A stretch of DNA of 64,000 nucleotides, from NCBI GenBank assembly GCA_040902845.1, contig JBBDWM010000034.1, positions 1 to 64,000 on the forward strand, read 5' to 3'. This DNA is from JALYNX01 sp040902845 (GTDB lineage Bacteria; Actinomycetota; Acidimicrobiia; Spongiisociales; ZC4RG35). The notes below the pieces were generated by a model, which saw only the letters and a list, made by a program, of their open reading frames with translations, searched no databases and was not told the DNA's origin. The position numbers were made by a program, and so were the translations under genes. Shown here in pieces: positions 28,015 to 36,501 of the stretch (positions within the stretch are counted from its first letter, which is position 1; every line of letters begins with the position of its first letter).

Positions 28015-28800
28015 CTAATTACCGAGCGAAAACCAGAGCTGGAATTCGAGGGTCCCGTGGTCCTCCACCGACAGAACGACCGGCGCAGTTGGTGTGTTCA
28101 CGCCATAGTCTGCGAACAGGAGCTCGGTGGATCCGGTGACCAGGATCATTCCGTCCACCAACTGGGCCTGAAGCGGGATCTCCACCGTGTTGGTGACGCC
28201 ATTGATGGTCAACTCACCGACGGCGGAAACGCTTACCAGGTCGCCAGCGACCGCTTCTTCGCCGAGATCGACAGGCTCGGTCAAGACGAAAGTGGCATCT
28301 GGATTGGAGCCCGTGCCGAGGGCCTGCTGGATCTTGTCCTCGCGGCGCGGCTCGTCGCTGACCATCGAGGTGAGGTCGACCACGAGTTCGGCCGAGGTCA
28401 ATGTGGTGCCGTCGATCGCGATCGATCCGGAAACCGCAGGGCTTCGCCCGACCGCGGTGTTGGATCCGATCGACTGCAGCACCTCTTCGACCCTGAAACC
28501 GGCGAAGGTGGCCAACGTCTCCTCGGTCACACTGAACTCGCCGACACTGGCGTCGACCACCCAGGTCCCTTCGATCCCGGCACCGACCGGGACCGCGGAC
28601 TGGCCTGAGACTGTGGAGGCGGTGACCGCGGACGCGGTCGCGGACAGGTCCACCTCCGCTGGTGCGTCTCCACCAAAGAACCAGAACAGGCCGGCTGTGG
28701 CGGCAACAACGGCGACCACTGCGGCGATGATCACCCATTTCCATGGCGATCGACGGTCGGTGGACGGTGGGGGGTTGGCAGGGGTTTCGCTGTCGATCAC
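28015..28800 (-). CDS. Membrane-anchored YceI-domain protein
   Basis: A 261-aa protein with a basic N-terminus, one membrane helix (KWVIIAAVVAVVAATAGLFWFFG, about 17-39) and a C-terminal YceI lipocalin-like barrel outside the membrane. The motifs are GTWVVDASVGEFSV, LTSAELVVDLTSMVSD, RREDKIQQALGTGSNPDATFVLTEP and GELTINGVTNTVEIPL. YceI proteins bind isoprenoid quinones or similar lipids. The frame extends upstream to 28971, but GTG 28800 has AAAGGA 7 nt before it and is the clear start. It is divergent from the two-component operon. Confidence 0.85.
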   Translation of the reverse strand: MIDSETPANPPPSTDRRSPWKWVIIAAVVAVVAATAGLFWFFGGDAPAEVDLSATASAVTASTVSGQSAVPVGAGIEGTWVVDASVGEFSVTEETLATFAGFRVEEVLQSIGSNTAVGRSPAVSGSIAIDGTTLTSAELVVDLTSMVSDEPRREDKIQQALGTGSNPDATFVLTEPVDLGEEAVAGDLVSVSAVGELTINGVTNTVEIPLQAQLVDGMILVTGSTELLFADYGVNTPTAPVVLSVEDHGTLEFQLWFSLGN

Positions 28801-28916
28801 GATGGTCCTTTCGAAGTGGTGTGTTTGGCCCAACCATGCCCTTTCTCCCTCTGCCGAACCTGTGACCAGCCTGAGTGTTGGCTGTGGACGAGCGAGCTTT
28901 GCGTCTTCACACCGTG

Positions 28917-28937
28917 CTCTCAGCAAACTCACAGCAA
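28917..28937 (+). promoter_or_regulatory. Direct-repeat box 1 in the two-component promoter
   Basis: CTCTCAGCAA and CTCACAGCAA lie 11 bp apart, the spacing of OmpR-type regulator sites. The box overlaps the expected -35 region of a promoter with -10 TACCTT (28945-28950), 8 nt before ATG 28959, which fits positive autoregulation of a leaderless operon. Confidence 0.55.
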
Positions 28938-28958
28938 GTGGGTCTACCTTTGGGCGTG

Positions 28959-29660
28959 ATGTCAGAGACATTCGACCGCAATGCCAACATCCTGGTAGTC
29001 GACGACGAGGAGTCGCTGACAGACCTCGTTTCCAGCGCCCTCCGCTTTGCCGGCTATCAAGTGAGGAGCGAGAGCAACGGTTTTGACGCCATCCGCACCA
29101 TCAAGACGGCGGCGCCGGATCTGATCGTGCTCGACGTGAACATGCCCGAATTGGACGGGTTCGAGGTGTGCCGTCGCATCCGCCGAGACGGCGTCCAGAC
29201 TCCGGTCATCTTCCTCACCGCGCGCGATGACATCGACGACCTCCGAGTCGGGTTTCGCCAGGGAGGCGACGACTACCTGACCAAGCCCTTCAGCCTCGAA
29301 GAGCTCGGTCTCCGTATCGAGGCCCTGCTCCGCCGTTCAGGAGGCACCGCCGAGCCGGCTCGCATCGCCATTGGTGACATCGTCGTCGACGAAGACGCCC
29401 ATCAGGTGTTCAACGGGGACCAAGAGATCACGCTCTCACCCACCGAGTTTCGCCTCCTCCGCTTCCTCCTCCTCAATCGAGGGCGGGTCATGTCGAAGAG
29501 CCAGATTGTCGACTACGTGTGGGAGTACGACTTCGACGGCAACCACGGCATCGTCGAGACCTATGTCTCCTATCTCCGCAAGAAGCTCGGCGACTCCGGG
29601 GGATCGGTCATCCAGACCGTGCGTGGTGTCGGCTATGTGATTCGCTCCAGCGGAGGCTGA
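28959..29660 (+). CDS. OmpR-family response regulator
   Basis: A 233-aa regulator. The receiver has D15/D16, phospho-acceptor D59 (VLDVNMP), T87 and K109 (LTKPF). The C-terminal winged helix has LSPTEFRLLRFLLLNRGRVMSKSQI and VETYVSYLRKKLGD, then VRGVGYVI. It is paired with the histidine kinase that starts 2 nt downstream. An upstream in-frame start at 28875 is ignored because TACCTT (28945-28950) implies transcription begins about at ATG 28959. Confidence 0.95.
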   Translation: MSETFDRNANILVVDDEESLTDLVSSALRFAGYQVRSESNGFDAIRTIKTAAPDLIVLDVNMPELDGFEVCRRIRRDGVQTPVIFLTARDDIDDLRVGFRQGGDDYLTKPFSLEELGLRIEALLRRSGGTAEPARIAIGDIVVDEDAHQVFNGDQEITLSPTEFRLLRFLLLNRGRVMSKSQIVDYVWEYDFDGNHGIVETYVSYLRKKLGDSGGSVIQTVRGVGYVIRSSGG

Positions 29661-29661
29661 C

Positions 29662-31077
29662 TTGAGCCTGCGCACCCGGCTCGTCATCTCCTTCACGGTG
29701 CTCCTGCTTGTGGTGATCGCCGCAGTGGGCATCGTCGCCTCCCGCTCTCTCGAAGGCATCCTCTTGGCGCAGATCGATCGCACCCTGGTCGGGTTCGCCA
29801 ACAGAGGCCCGGCGGCTCCCTTCGAGTTCGGGTTCGCTGGTCAGCAGCCTTCCGAGGAGGCGGCAGACTTCCTGGTCTCTATTGCCGAGGTGGTGGTAGA
29901 CGGTGACGGAAGCGTGCTCTTCTCCCGCCCGTCAGGCTTTCAGGACGATCCCGACCCACTTCCCGACGTCGGTGATATTCCGGACACCACAGAGCCGTTC
30001 ACCATTCCCGCCGTAGATGGCTCCTTGGAGTACCGGGCGATCGCCACCACGCTCCCGGAGGAATTGACCGATCCGCTCGAGATCACCCTGGTGCGCGCCG
30101 CACCGCTGACCTCCGTCGACGAGGCAACCAACAGCCTGATCCGCTCCCTGCTGATCGCCGGCGCCGCAGTGCTGGTGTTGGGCGGGGTTGCCACCTGGTG
30201 GACCGTGAAGCGTGCGATGCGCCCGGTGGAGCAGATGGTCGACACCGCCGAGGCCATCGCCTCTGGTGACCTATCGAAGCGGGTCCCCGAACTCGAGCCG
30301 GGCACCGAGCTTGGCCGGCTCGGTGGGTCGCTCAACGAGATGCTGACCCATATCGAGGCGGCAGTGGAGACGGAGAAGGAGGCGCATGAGCGGCTTCGCC
30401 AGTTCATCGCCGATGCGTCTCATGAGCTGCGGACACCGGTCACCGCTATCTCCGGATACGCCGAACTCCACCGGAAGGGTGGGCTCACGACGGTCGAGGA
30501 CGAGGACAAGGCCTGGGCGCGAATCGAGAGCGAGGGTCATCGCATGGGCTCTCTCATCGAGGACCTTCTGGTGCTCACCAGGCTTGGACAGGGCAAGCCG
30601 TTGCACCTGAGCAAGGTCGACCTCGCTCTGGTGGCGCGCAATGCCGCTCAAGACCACAGCGTGGTCGACCCTGAGCGACCGATTACGGTGACCGGACCGG
30701 CGAGCCTTCTCATCGAGGCCGATGAGGAGCGGCTCCATCAGGTCGTGACCAATCTCTTGAGCAACGTCCGTGTTCACACGCCGCCCTGGACCACGGTCGA
30801 GGTCGAATTGTCTGAAGCAAACGGAAACGCCGTCATCGAAGTGGCAGACAACGGGACAGGCTTCCCACCGACCAGCATCGATCACGTTTTCGACCGTTTC
30901 TATCGCGCCGATCCCTCGCGATCCCGCCGTTCCGGGGGCAGTGGGTTGGGTCTGGCGATCGTGGACGCGATCGTGACCGCTCACGGGGGCACCACCAAGG
31001 CCTCAAATGTCGAGGGAGGAGGGGCGAGGATCACCATCACTCTGCCCGTTGCCCCTCATTCCGAGCCCGGACTCTAA
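29662..31077 (+). CDS. Sensor histidine kinase (HAMP-HisKA-HATPase)
   Basis: A 471-aa membrane kinase with helix 1 about residues 8-28, an extracytoplasmic sensor of about 130 residues, helix 2 (LLIAGAAVLVLGGVATWWTV, about 167-186), then HAMP and the dimerisation helix with phospho-acceptor H254 in DASHELRTPVTAISGY. The ATP-binding domain has the N box (VVTNLLSNVRVHTP), G1 (VADNGTGFP) and G2 (SGGSGLGLAIV). The signal is unknown. The TTG start lies 2 nt after the regulator stop. Confidence 0.94.
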   Translation: MSLRTRLVISFTVLLLVVIAAVGIVASRSLEGILLAQIDRTLVGFANRGPAAPFEFGFAGQQPSEEAADFLVSIAEVVVDGDGSVLFSRPSGFQDDPDPLPDVGDIPDTTEPFTIPAVDGSLEYRAIATTLPEELTDPLEITLVRAAPLTSVDEATNSLIRSLLIAGAAVLVLGGVATWWTVKRAMRPVEQMVDTAEAIASGDLSKRVPELEPGTELGRLGGSLNEMLTHIEAAVETEKEAHERLRQFIADASHELRTPVTAISGYAELHRKGGLTTVEDEDKAWARIESEGHRMGSLIEDLLVLTRLGQGKPLHLSKVDLALVARNAAQDHSVVDPERPITVTGPASLLIEADEERLHQVVTNLLSNVRVHTPPWTTVEVELSEANGNAVIEVADNGTGFPPTSIDHVFDRFYRADPSRSRRSGGSGLGLAIVDAIVTAHGGTTKASNVEGGGARITITLPVAPHSEPGL

Positions 31078-31092
31078 GCAAACTCACAGGTT
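31072..31092 (+). promoter_or_regulatory. Direct-repeat box 2, upstream of the lipoprotein/efflux operon
   Basis: CTCTAAGCAA and CTCACAGGTT lie 11 bp apart; the 13-mer AGCAAACTCACAG is identical to box 1. The box begins in the last codons of the kinase gene and lies 74 nt before the lipoprotein ATG. Confidence 0.5.
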
Positions 31093-31165
31093 GCCCCCAG
31101 CGCCGTCACAGCCCTGTCGGGCAGAGTGGCCGAGCAGGGGGCGATCAAAAGGAGAAGACCCACTA

Positions 31166-31819
31166 ATGAGATTTAGAGCACTGTTTGCGCTCGCCGTGTT
31201 GTTCGCTGCCTGCAGCGGGTCGGCGGCCGGCACCGACGACAGCGTGGCCAGCATCGATGGCTCGACCGCCACGACCGCGGCGACCGAAACGGCCGCCGAT
31301 CCAGAGGCGGCCGCCATCGCCTTCACCGAGTGCATGCGTGAGAACGGTGTCGAAATGGAAGACCCGACCGTGGACGCCGACGGAAATGTGCTGCCCGGGG
31401 GGCCTACCGACCTTCCGGACCCCGAGGACGGCGGACAGGCCCAAGCAGGGCCAGGCCAGCTGGGCGAAGACCTACAAGCCGCATTTGAGGAGTGCGGCGA
31501 TCTCCTGGGCGGAACCGCCTTCGGATTCACTCCTGAGGATCAGACCGAGCTCCAGGACCAGCTGCTTGCTCTGGCGCAGTGTCTGCGTGATCAGGGGCTC
31601 GACGTCGCAGACCCCGATCTCTCCAACCCACCGGGCGGAGGCCCCCAGGAGGGCGGGCCGTTCGGCATCGATTTCCAGGACCCAGAAGTGCAGGCGGCAA
31701 TGGACCAATGCCAGGAATTCATGCCCAACTTCGGGGGAGGTCCCGGAGGCGGCGGGCCTGGGCTCAACGTCGCCCCCGAAGGCGATTCGACCGGTTCGGC
31801 TGGAGGCAGCGACCAGTGA
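31166..31819 (+). CDS. Cys-repeat lipoprotein of the efflux operon
   Basis: A 217-aa lipoprotein with signal peptide MRFRALFALAVLFAAC and a lipobox Cys at residue 16. The mature part has repeated Cys-centred units (AIAFTECMRENGVEMEDP, AFEECGDLL, LAQCLRDQGLDVADPD, AMDQCQEFMPNFG) in a Gly/Pro-rich, acidic context. Similar proteins often precede HlyD/MacB-type transporters in actinobacteria. It may be a periplasmic ligand- or metal-binding partner; no enzymatic motif is seen. AAAGGAG precedes ATG 31166. Confidence 0.75.
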   Translation: MRFRALFALAVLFAACSGSAAGTDDSVASIDGSTATTAATETAADPEAAAIAFTECMRENGVEMEDPTVDADGNVLPGGPTDLPDPEDGGQAQAGPGQLGEDLQAAFEECGDLLGGTAFGFTPEDQTELQDQLLALAQCLRDQGLDVADPDLSNPPGGGPQEGGPFGIDFQDPEVQAAMDQCQEFMPNFGGGPGGGGPGLNVAPEGDSTGSAGGSDQ

Positions 31820-31845
31820 CAGACCAATTCAAAGGAGTGAAGCCA

Positions 31846-32976
31846 GTGGCCGCCATGCCGGAAACCAGTGAAACAGGGAACCTCGAAGTCTTGAAGGGGG
31901 GTAGCCCTGAGCCGGACGACCGCCGAAGGAGATGGTGGATCCCAACCGTGATTCTCGTCCTGGTCGTCTTAGGTGGGGTCGCGCTCTGGTTGTGGACGAC
32001 GAACGGCTCGACTCCGGCCACAGATGCGGCAGCGACAACCGAGCCATCGTTTGTCGAGGTGGTCGCCACGGACCTCGTCGAGACCTCGGAGTACGAGGGG
32101 ACGATGGGCCGTCTCGAGGGTGATCCGGTGAGCACACGACTTGACGGCACAGTGACCGCCCTTCCCGATGAGGGCACCACTCTTAAACAAGGTGATGTGA
32201 TCGCCTGGATTGACAATCAGCCGGTGATCCTGCTCTACGGCGCATTGCCGGTATGGCGGGTAATGGCGGACGACACAAAAGGCCCCGACGTCCTTCAACT
32301 CGAAACGGCACTCACAGAGCTGGGCTTCAACGAATCGAACTCGGCGATGACAGTTGACGAGACCTATTCGGCCGCCACCGAGAGCGTCGTCGAGAATTGG
32401 CAGGCGGAAGTCGGCGCGGAAGACGACGGATTGGTCGACCTGGGCGAAGTGATCTTCCTTCAGGGCCCGGTTCGCGTTGATGCCCTCCAAGTGAAGGTTG
32501 GCGATCAAATCGCGGTCGGATCGGTGATCTTCACAACCTCGGCGGATGACATCGAGATCAGCTTCGATCTCCCCACCTCCGAGCAAGACAACGTCGCCGT
32601 CGGCGACATGGTCGAAATCACCCTTCCGGACCTGAGCACGACAACCGGAGTTGTCACCGAGATTGCCAGTGTCGCCACCCGGGCCGACGACGGCATTGAG
32701 GCGTTCTTCGAAGCGATTGCCGTGCTCGACGATCCTTCGGTCGCCGAAGGGATCGATGAGGCGCCAGTGACTGTTGCGGTGATCACCGACTGGGCGGACG
32801 ATGTCATTGCGGTCCCGGTCGATGCCCTCGTCGCCCTCGCCGAAGGTGGCTATGGAGTCGAGGTCGAGGATGGCTCGGGAACGCGGCTAGTAGCGGTCGA
32901 GCCCGGGTTCTACGCCGACGGCTTGGTTGCGGTGACCGGCGAAGTCGAGCCTGGAGATCGGGTAGTGGTGCCATGA
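31846..32976 (+). CDS. Membrane fusion protein (HlyD/MacA-like) with peptidoglycan-binding-like domain
   Basis: A 376-aa periplasmic adaptor. It has one membrane helix (WWIPTVILVLVVLGGVALWLW, about 26-46), a split biotinyl-lipoyl domain (LEGDPVSTRLDGTVTALPDEGTTLKQGDVIAWIDNQPVILLYG), then a PG_binding_1-like segment (GPDVLQLETALTELGFNES), and a barrel-sandwich half with VKVGDQIAVGSVIF. It couples the ABC transporter below to export across the envelope. GTG 31846 has AAAGGAG 8 nt upstream; GTG 31816, overlapping the previous stop, is the alternative. Its stop overlaps the next gene (ATGA). Confidence 0.85.
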   Translation: MAAMPETSETGNLEVLKGGSPEPDDRRRRWWIPTVILVLVVLGGVALWLWTTNGSTPATDAAATTEPSFVEVVATDLVETSEYEGTMGRLEGDPVSTRLDGTVTALPDEGTTLKQGDVIAWIDNQPVILLYGALPVWRVMADDTKGPDVLQLETALTELGFNESNSAMTVDETYSAATESVVENWQAEVGAEDDGLVDLGEVIFLQGPVRVDALQVKVGDQIAVGSVIFTTSADDIEISFDLPTSEQDNVAVGDMVEITLPDLSTTTGVVTEIASVATRADDGIEAFFEAIAVLDDPSVAEGIDEAPVTVAVITDWADDVIAVPVDALVALAEGGYGVEVEDGSGTRLVAVEPGFYADGLVAVTGEVEPGDRVVVP

Positions 32977-33677
32977 GCGACGGAAACCCCGTGCTCCGGC
33001 TCGAATCCGTGGAGAAGGTCTACCCGGGCACTCCGCCGGTGGCGGCGCTCGACGGGGTGTCGTTTCAAGTGGAGGCCGGCGAGCTCGCGGGAGTGGTTGG
33101 GCCCTCCGGTTCCGGCAAGTCGACCCTGCTTCATATCATGGGCACCCTGGACCGAGCCAGTTCGGGGCGGGTGGAAGTGGTCGGCTTCGACGTGGCCGAA
33201 CTCTCCGATCGCAAGCTCTCCTCGCTCCGCTCCCGGCACATCGGCTTCGTCTTTCAGCAGTTCCACCTGCTTTCGGGGTACACCGCCCTCGACAATGTGG
33301 CGGATGGTCTGCTCTACACCGGCGTGCCCCTGCGTCAGCGCCGCTCTGCTGCCGCGGCGGCCCTGGACAGGGTGGGGCTCTCCCATCGGCTCGGCCATAT
33401 CGCATCCAAGCTCTCCGGGGGCGAGCGGCAACGGGTCGCCATCGCTCGGGCGCTGGTTGGCGAGCCCGAGATCCTTCTTGCCGATGAGCCCACTGGCAAC
33501 CTCGACACCAGGACCGGTGCCTCCATCGTGGAGTTGCTGGCGGAACTCAATGCATTGGGAACCACGGTGGTGGTCATCACCCACGACCGTGACATCGCCG
33601 TCCAGCTCTCACGCACCATCGAGATGCGAGACGGCCGAATCGAGAATGACAGCAAGATGGCGGTGCTTCGGACATGA
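32973..33677 (+). CDS. MacB/LolD-type ABC transporter ATP-binding protein
   Basis: A 234-aa ATPase with Walker A GPSGSGKST (about 42-50), Q-loop FVFQQFHLL, signature LSGGERQR (about 145-152), Walker B ILLADEPTGNLDT and the H-loop VVVITHD. The LADEPTGNLD and long Q-loop region are typical of the MacB/LolD/FtsE class that drives extracytoplasmic mechanotransmission rather than import. It overlaps both neighbours by 4 nt. Confidence 0.95.
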   Translation: MSDGNPVLRLESVEKVYPGTPPVAALDGVSFQVEAGELAGVVGPSGSGKSTLLHIMGTLDRASSGRVEVVGFDVAELSDRKLSSLRSRHIGFVFQQFHLLSGYTALDNVADGLLYTGVPLRQRRSAAAAALDRVGLSHRLGHIASKLSGGERQRVAIARALVGEPEILLADEPTGNLDTRTGASIVELLAELNALGTTVVVITHDRDIAVQLSRTIEMRDGRIENDSKMAVLRT

Positions 33678-34867
33678 CTACTTCTCTCACCCCGAGCCGG
33701 CTCCATGTCGCCGACTTCGGCCGCATCGCGGCGGTCGGTCTCCGCTCTCGAATGACCCGGGCCGTGCTCTCCGCCCTGGGAATCGCCATCGGAATCGCCT
33801 CGATGGTGGCAGTCCTCGGACTCAGCGACTCGTCGAAGTCTGAGCTTCTGGCGACACTCGACCGTCTCGGCACCAATCTGCTCACCGTCCAGGCCGGTCA
33901 AGGCATCGGGCGAGGGTCGGGCGAGCTGCCCGAGACCGCAGCCGCGATGATCTCCAGGATCGGACCCGTTGAGGAGACCGCGGCTGTGGCCAATGTCGAC
34001 GCCAATGTCTATCGCACCGATCTGATGCCTGAGGATCGAACCAACGGCCTCTCGGTTCAGGCCGTCGACCTGACTCTTCTCGAGACCCTGGCCGGTACCT
34101 TGCAGACCGGAGTGTGGTTTGACGAGGCGACCGCCAGCTACCCCACAACCGTCCTGGGTTCGGTGGCTGCGGAACGTCTCGGTGTCGCTGATGTCCCGGC
34201 CCGGGTATGGCTGGGTGACCAATGGTTCACCGTGATCGGGATCCTCGACGCCTTCGAGTTGAGCCCCGATCTGGATCGGGCGGCATTGGTCGGGTTCACC
34301 GCCGCCGAGGACTTCCTCGACGCTACCGGTGTGCCCTCGGTGATTCACGTCCGATCCGATCCGATCCACACCGATCAGGTGATGAGTGTGCTGGCAGCGA
34401 CTACCAGCCCGATGAACCCCGAAGAGGTCGAGGTCAGCCGGCCCAGCGATGCCCTCGAGGCGCGGGAGGCTGCAGACGACGCCTTCACCGCCCTGTTTCT
34501 CGGGCTCGGGGCGGTCGCACTGTTGGTCGGTGGTGTGGGAATCGCCAACGTGATGGTGATCTCTGTCCTGGAACGTCGAGCCGAAATCGGGCTTCGGCGG
34601 GCGATCGGAGCGACCAAGGGTCATATCGCGACCCAGTTCCTCGGGGAGGCTTTGCTGCTCTCGGTTATCGGCGGCATTGCCGGAGTGGGACTCGGATACG
34701 GGGTCACCGCGGCGTGGGCGGCCTACAAGGGCTGGACCGTTCTAGTCCCAGAGGTCGCACTCCTGGGTGGTCTGGGAGCCGCCCTCCTCATCGGGACCCT
34801 GGCAGGTTTCTACCCTGCGATCCGAGCCGCCAGGATGTCACCCACTGAGGCATTGCGCACCGCCTGA
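33674..34867 (+). CDS. MacB-type ABC transporter permease
   Basis: A 397-aa FtsX-like permease. It has one N-terminal helix (LSALGIAIGIASMVAVLGL), a periplasmic MacB_PCD domain (about 60-265), and three C-terminal helices including ALFLGLGAVALLVGGVGIANVMVI with the motif ERRAEIGLRRAIGATKGHIATQFL. With the adaptor and ATPase it forms a tripartite MacAB-like export system. No outer-membrane channel is expected in this lineage. Substrate unknown. Confidence 0.93.
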   Translation: MTTSLTPSRLHVADFGRIAAVGLRSRMTRAVLSALGIAIGIASMVAVLGLSDSSKSELLATLDRLGTNLLTVQAGQGIGRGSGELPETAAAMISRIGPVEETAAVANVDANVYRTDLMPEDRTNGLSVQAVDLTLLETLAGTLQTGVWFDEATASYPTTVLGSVAAERLGVADVPARVWLGDQWFTVIGILDAFELSPDLDRAALVGFTAAEDFLDATGVPSVIHVRSDPIHTDQVMSVLAATTSPMNPEEVEVSRPSDALEAREAADDAFTALFLGLGAVALLVGGVGIANVMVISVLERRAEIGLRRAIGATKGHIATQFLGEALLLSVIGGIAGVGLGYGVTAAWAAYKGWTVLVPEVALLGGLGAALLIGTLAGFYPAIRAARMSPTEALRTA

Positions 34868-34893
34868 GACCAAGGGTGAGGGGCCCCTTGGGA

Positions 34894-34914
34894 CTCTCAG
34901 CTAGCTCTCAGACG
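34894..34914 (+). promoter_or_regulatory. Direct-repeat box 3, upstream of the dioxygenase-like gene
   Basis: CTCTCAG occurs twice exactly 11 bp apart (34894-34900 and 34905-34911), matching boxes 1 and 2. It lies 27 nt after the permease stop and 87 nt before ATG 34981. Confidence 0.5.
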
Positions 34915-34948
34915 GCTTCCAGGACTGGTTGAGGCCTTCTCCGTAGGG

Positions 34949-35788
34949 TTGCTTCAAGTCAGAAGAACTGGAGACGACAAATGGCACCGGAGCACGATCA
35001 CATCGAGGAACCAGGAGCTTCGGCTGCTCAGCCGGCGTTCGGCGATCAAACTGCTCGGCGGAGCGGGCCTGGCGTTGATCGCCGGCTGCGCCACCGGCTC
35101 GGTGGTGACCACAACCGCGGGAGCGGCCGGCTCCACCACCTCGTCCGGCGCCACAGGAACCGCCGCCGGCGGGGGGACGACTCTCGCCACCTTTGGCGGG
35201 GCCGGGAGCTGTGTCCTCATCCCGGAGGAGACGGCCGGCCCCTACCCACTCGATCTCTCAGGTGAGGAAGTCTTCGTCCGGACCGACATCACCGAAGGCG
35301 GCCCGGGGGTCCCTGTGGCGCTCACCCTGACACTGGTCAACGCATCGGCCGACTGTGCCCCGATCGCCAACGCCCGTGTCGATCTTTGGCACTGCGATGC
35401 GGACGGGGTGTACTCGGGCTACAGCCAGCCAGGATCCGACACCACCGGCGAGACGTTCTGCCGGGGCATCCAGGTTTCGGACTCCAATGGACAGGTCACC
35501 TTCCAGACGATCCATCCCGGTTGGTATCAGGGACGTATCACCCACATCCATTTCCAGGCCTTCCTTGAGAACGGGCTGGTCGCCACCTCGCAGATCGCAT
35601 TCCCCCCCGAGATCACGGAGGCGGTCTACGCGGTCGAGCCCTACGCCGCCAAGGGCCCCAACAGTTCCGTTCCCACTTTTGCCGATGACAACGTCTTCAG
35701 CGACGGCACCCAGTACCAGATGGCGACAGTCACCGGGGATGCCGGCTCGGGCTACTCGGCGACCCTCCTGGTTGGGATAGCAGTCTGA
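34949..35788 (+). CDS. Tat-exported intradiol dioxygenase-like lipoprotein, start region possibly frameshifted
   Basis: An extracytoplasmic intradiol ring-cleavage-type protein of about 270 aa. It has an SRRSAIKLLGGAGLALIAGC twin-arginine lipoprotein signal, a Gly/Thr-rich linker, then the beta-sandwich with EETAGPYPLD, ARVDLWHCDADGVYSGY and HPGWYQGRITHIHFQ. The two Tyr and two His iron ligands of intradiol dioxygenases are all present. Substrate unknown. The open frame begins at TTG 34949, but the natural start looks like ATG 34981, with GGAG 8 nt upstream and encoding MAPEHDHIEEPG in the next frame. A one-base shift between about 35005 and 35040 would join them. Confidence 0.75.
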   Translation: MLQVRRTGDDKWHRSTITSRNQELRLLSRRSAIKLLGGAGLALIAGCATGSVVTTTAGAAGSTTSSGATGTAAGGGTTLATFGGAGSCVLIPEETAGPYPLDLSGEEVFVRTDITEGGPGVPVALTLTLVNASADCAPIANARVDLWHCDADGVYSGYSQPGSDTTGETFCRGIQVSDSNGQVTFQTIHPGWYQGRITHIHFQAFLENGLVATSQIAFPPEITEAVYAVEPYAAKGPNSSVPTFADDNVFSDGTQYQMATVTGDAGSGYSATLLVGIAV

Positions 35789-35814
35789 GCGTTCCTGCAT
35801 TCCCCTCCTGCAGA

Positions 35815-35851
35815 AAGTTGAGGCCCGGTCCCCAGGACGGGGCCTCAACTT
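35815..35851. terminator. Bidirectional terminator hairpin
   Basis: AAGTTGAGGCCC and its exact complement GGGCCTCAACTT form a 12-bp stem around a 13-nt loop, between two convergent genes. A short TGTTT follows on the plus strand. Confidence 0.8.
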
Positions 35852-35890
35852 GTTTCGCAAACCCGGAGGTAGATCCTCGGGGCTCGGCTG

Positions 35891-36457
35891 TCAGGCGGCG
35901 TTCAGGGCCGCTATCTCATCATCGGACAGCGGGTTGTAGAACAGGGCGAGATTCACCGCCCAGATGGCATGCCACAGGAAGATGGCAACGATCCCCTTCC
36001 AAGTGTCGAAGTTCCACGCAGCGAACCCGAGATCGAATTCATCGAACAAGACCGGCACCCACCACAGGCCGCTGATGATGGCGAGCACCGCTCCCCAGGC
36101 CAGGGCCTTCGCCATGTTGCTCTTCCACTTCAGCATGGGCTGGACCAGGACCGCGTAGATCATCGCCCACACCACCCCGGTGAAGAGGTGGGCGGTCCAT
36201 CCAAAGAGCAGGCGTAATGGCAGCGGCACCCCGAACACAGCGAAATCCGCGGCGCCCATCTCGGGGCGAAACAGCAGGTAGCCGTTGAATGTCGGGAAGT
36301 CGAGATCACGAAGCCCGATCCCGTGGAACCAGTAGCCCATGACGGTGGCGATATGGGTGGCCAGGATCCCTGCCACCAGGGCCATCGCCAGAGGCCTGGT
36401 CGTGGCGACCACCCGCCATCGGGTCGCCGAACCGTACATCATGGCGCTCGTACCCAT
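35891..36457 (-). CDS. Multi-pass membrane protein of unknown function
   Basis: A 188-aa protein with about five membrane segments: LAMALVAGILATHIATVMGYW, LPLRLLFGWTAHLFTGVVWAMIYAVLV, ALAWGAVLAIISGLWWVPVLF and GIVAIFLWHAIWAVNLALFY. I do not recognise a family. The layout, with His and Trp residues near helix ends (HIATVMGYWFHG, WHAIW), resembles small membrane proteins next to dehydrogenase or oxidase genes, but no function can be claimed. GAGGAGG stands 6 nt before the ATG, and a 17-bp palindrome lies 45 nt upstream. Confidence 0.6.
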   Translation of the reverse strand: MGTSAMMYGSATRWRVVATTRPLAMALVAGILATHIATVMGYWFHGIGLRDLDFPTFNGYLLFRPEMGAADFAVFGVPLPLRLLFGWTAHLFTGVVWAMIYAVLVQPMLKWKSNMAKALAWGAVLAIISGLWWVPVLFDEFDLGFAAWNFDTWKGIVAIFLWHAIWAVNLALFYNPLSDDEIAALNAA

Positions 36458-36501
36458 CGTGCCTCCTCTATGGTTGTTCGTCTGTGCGTATACCGCCCAC
36501 T

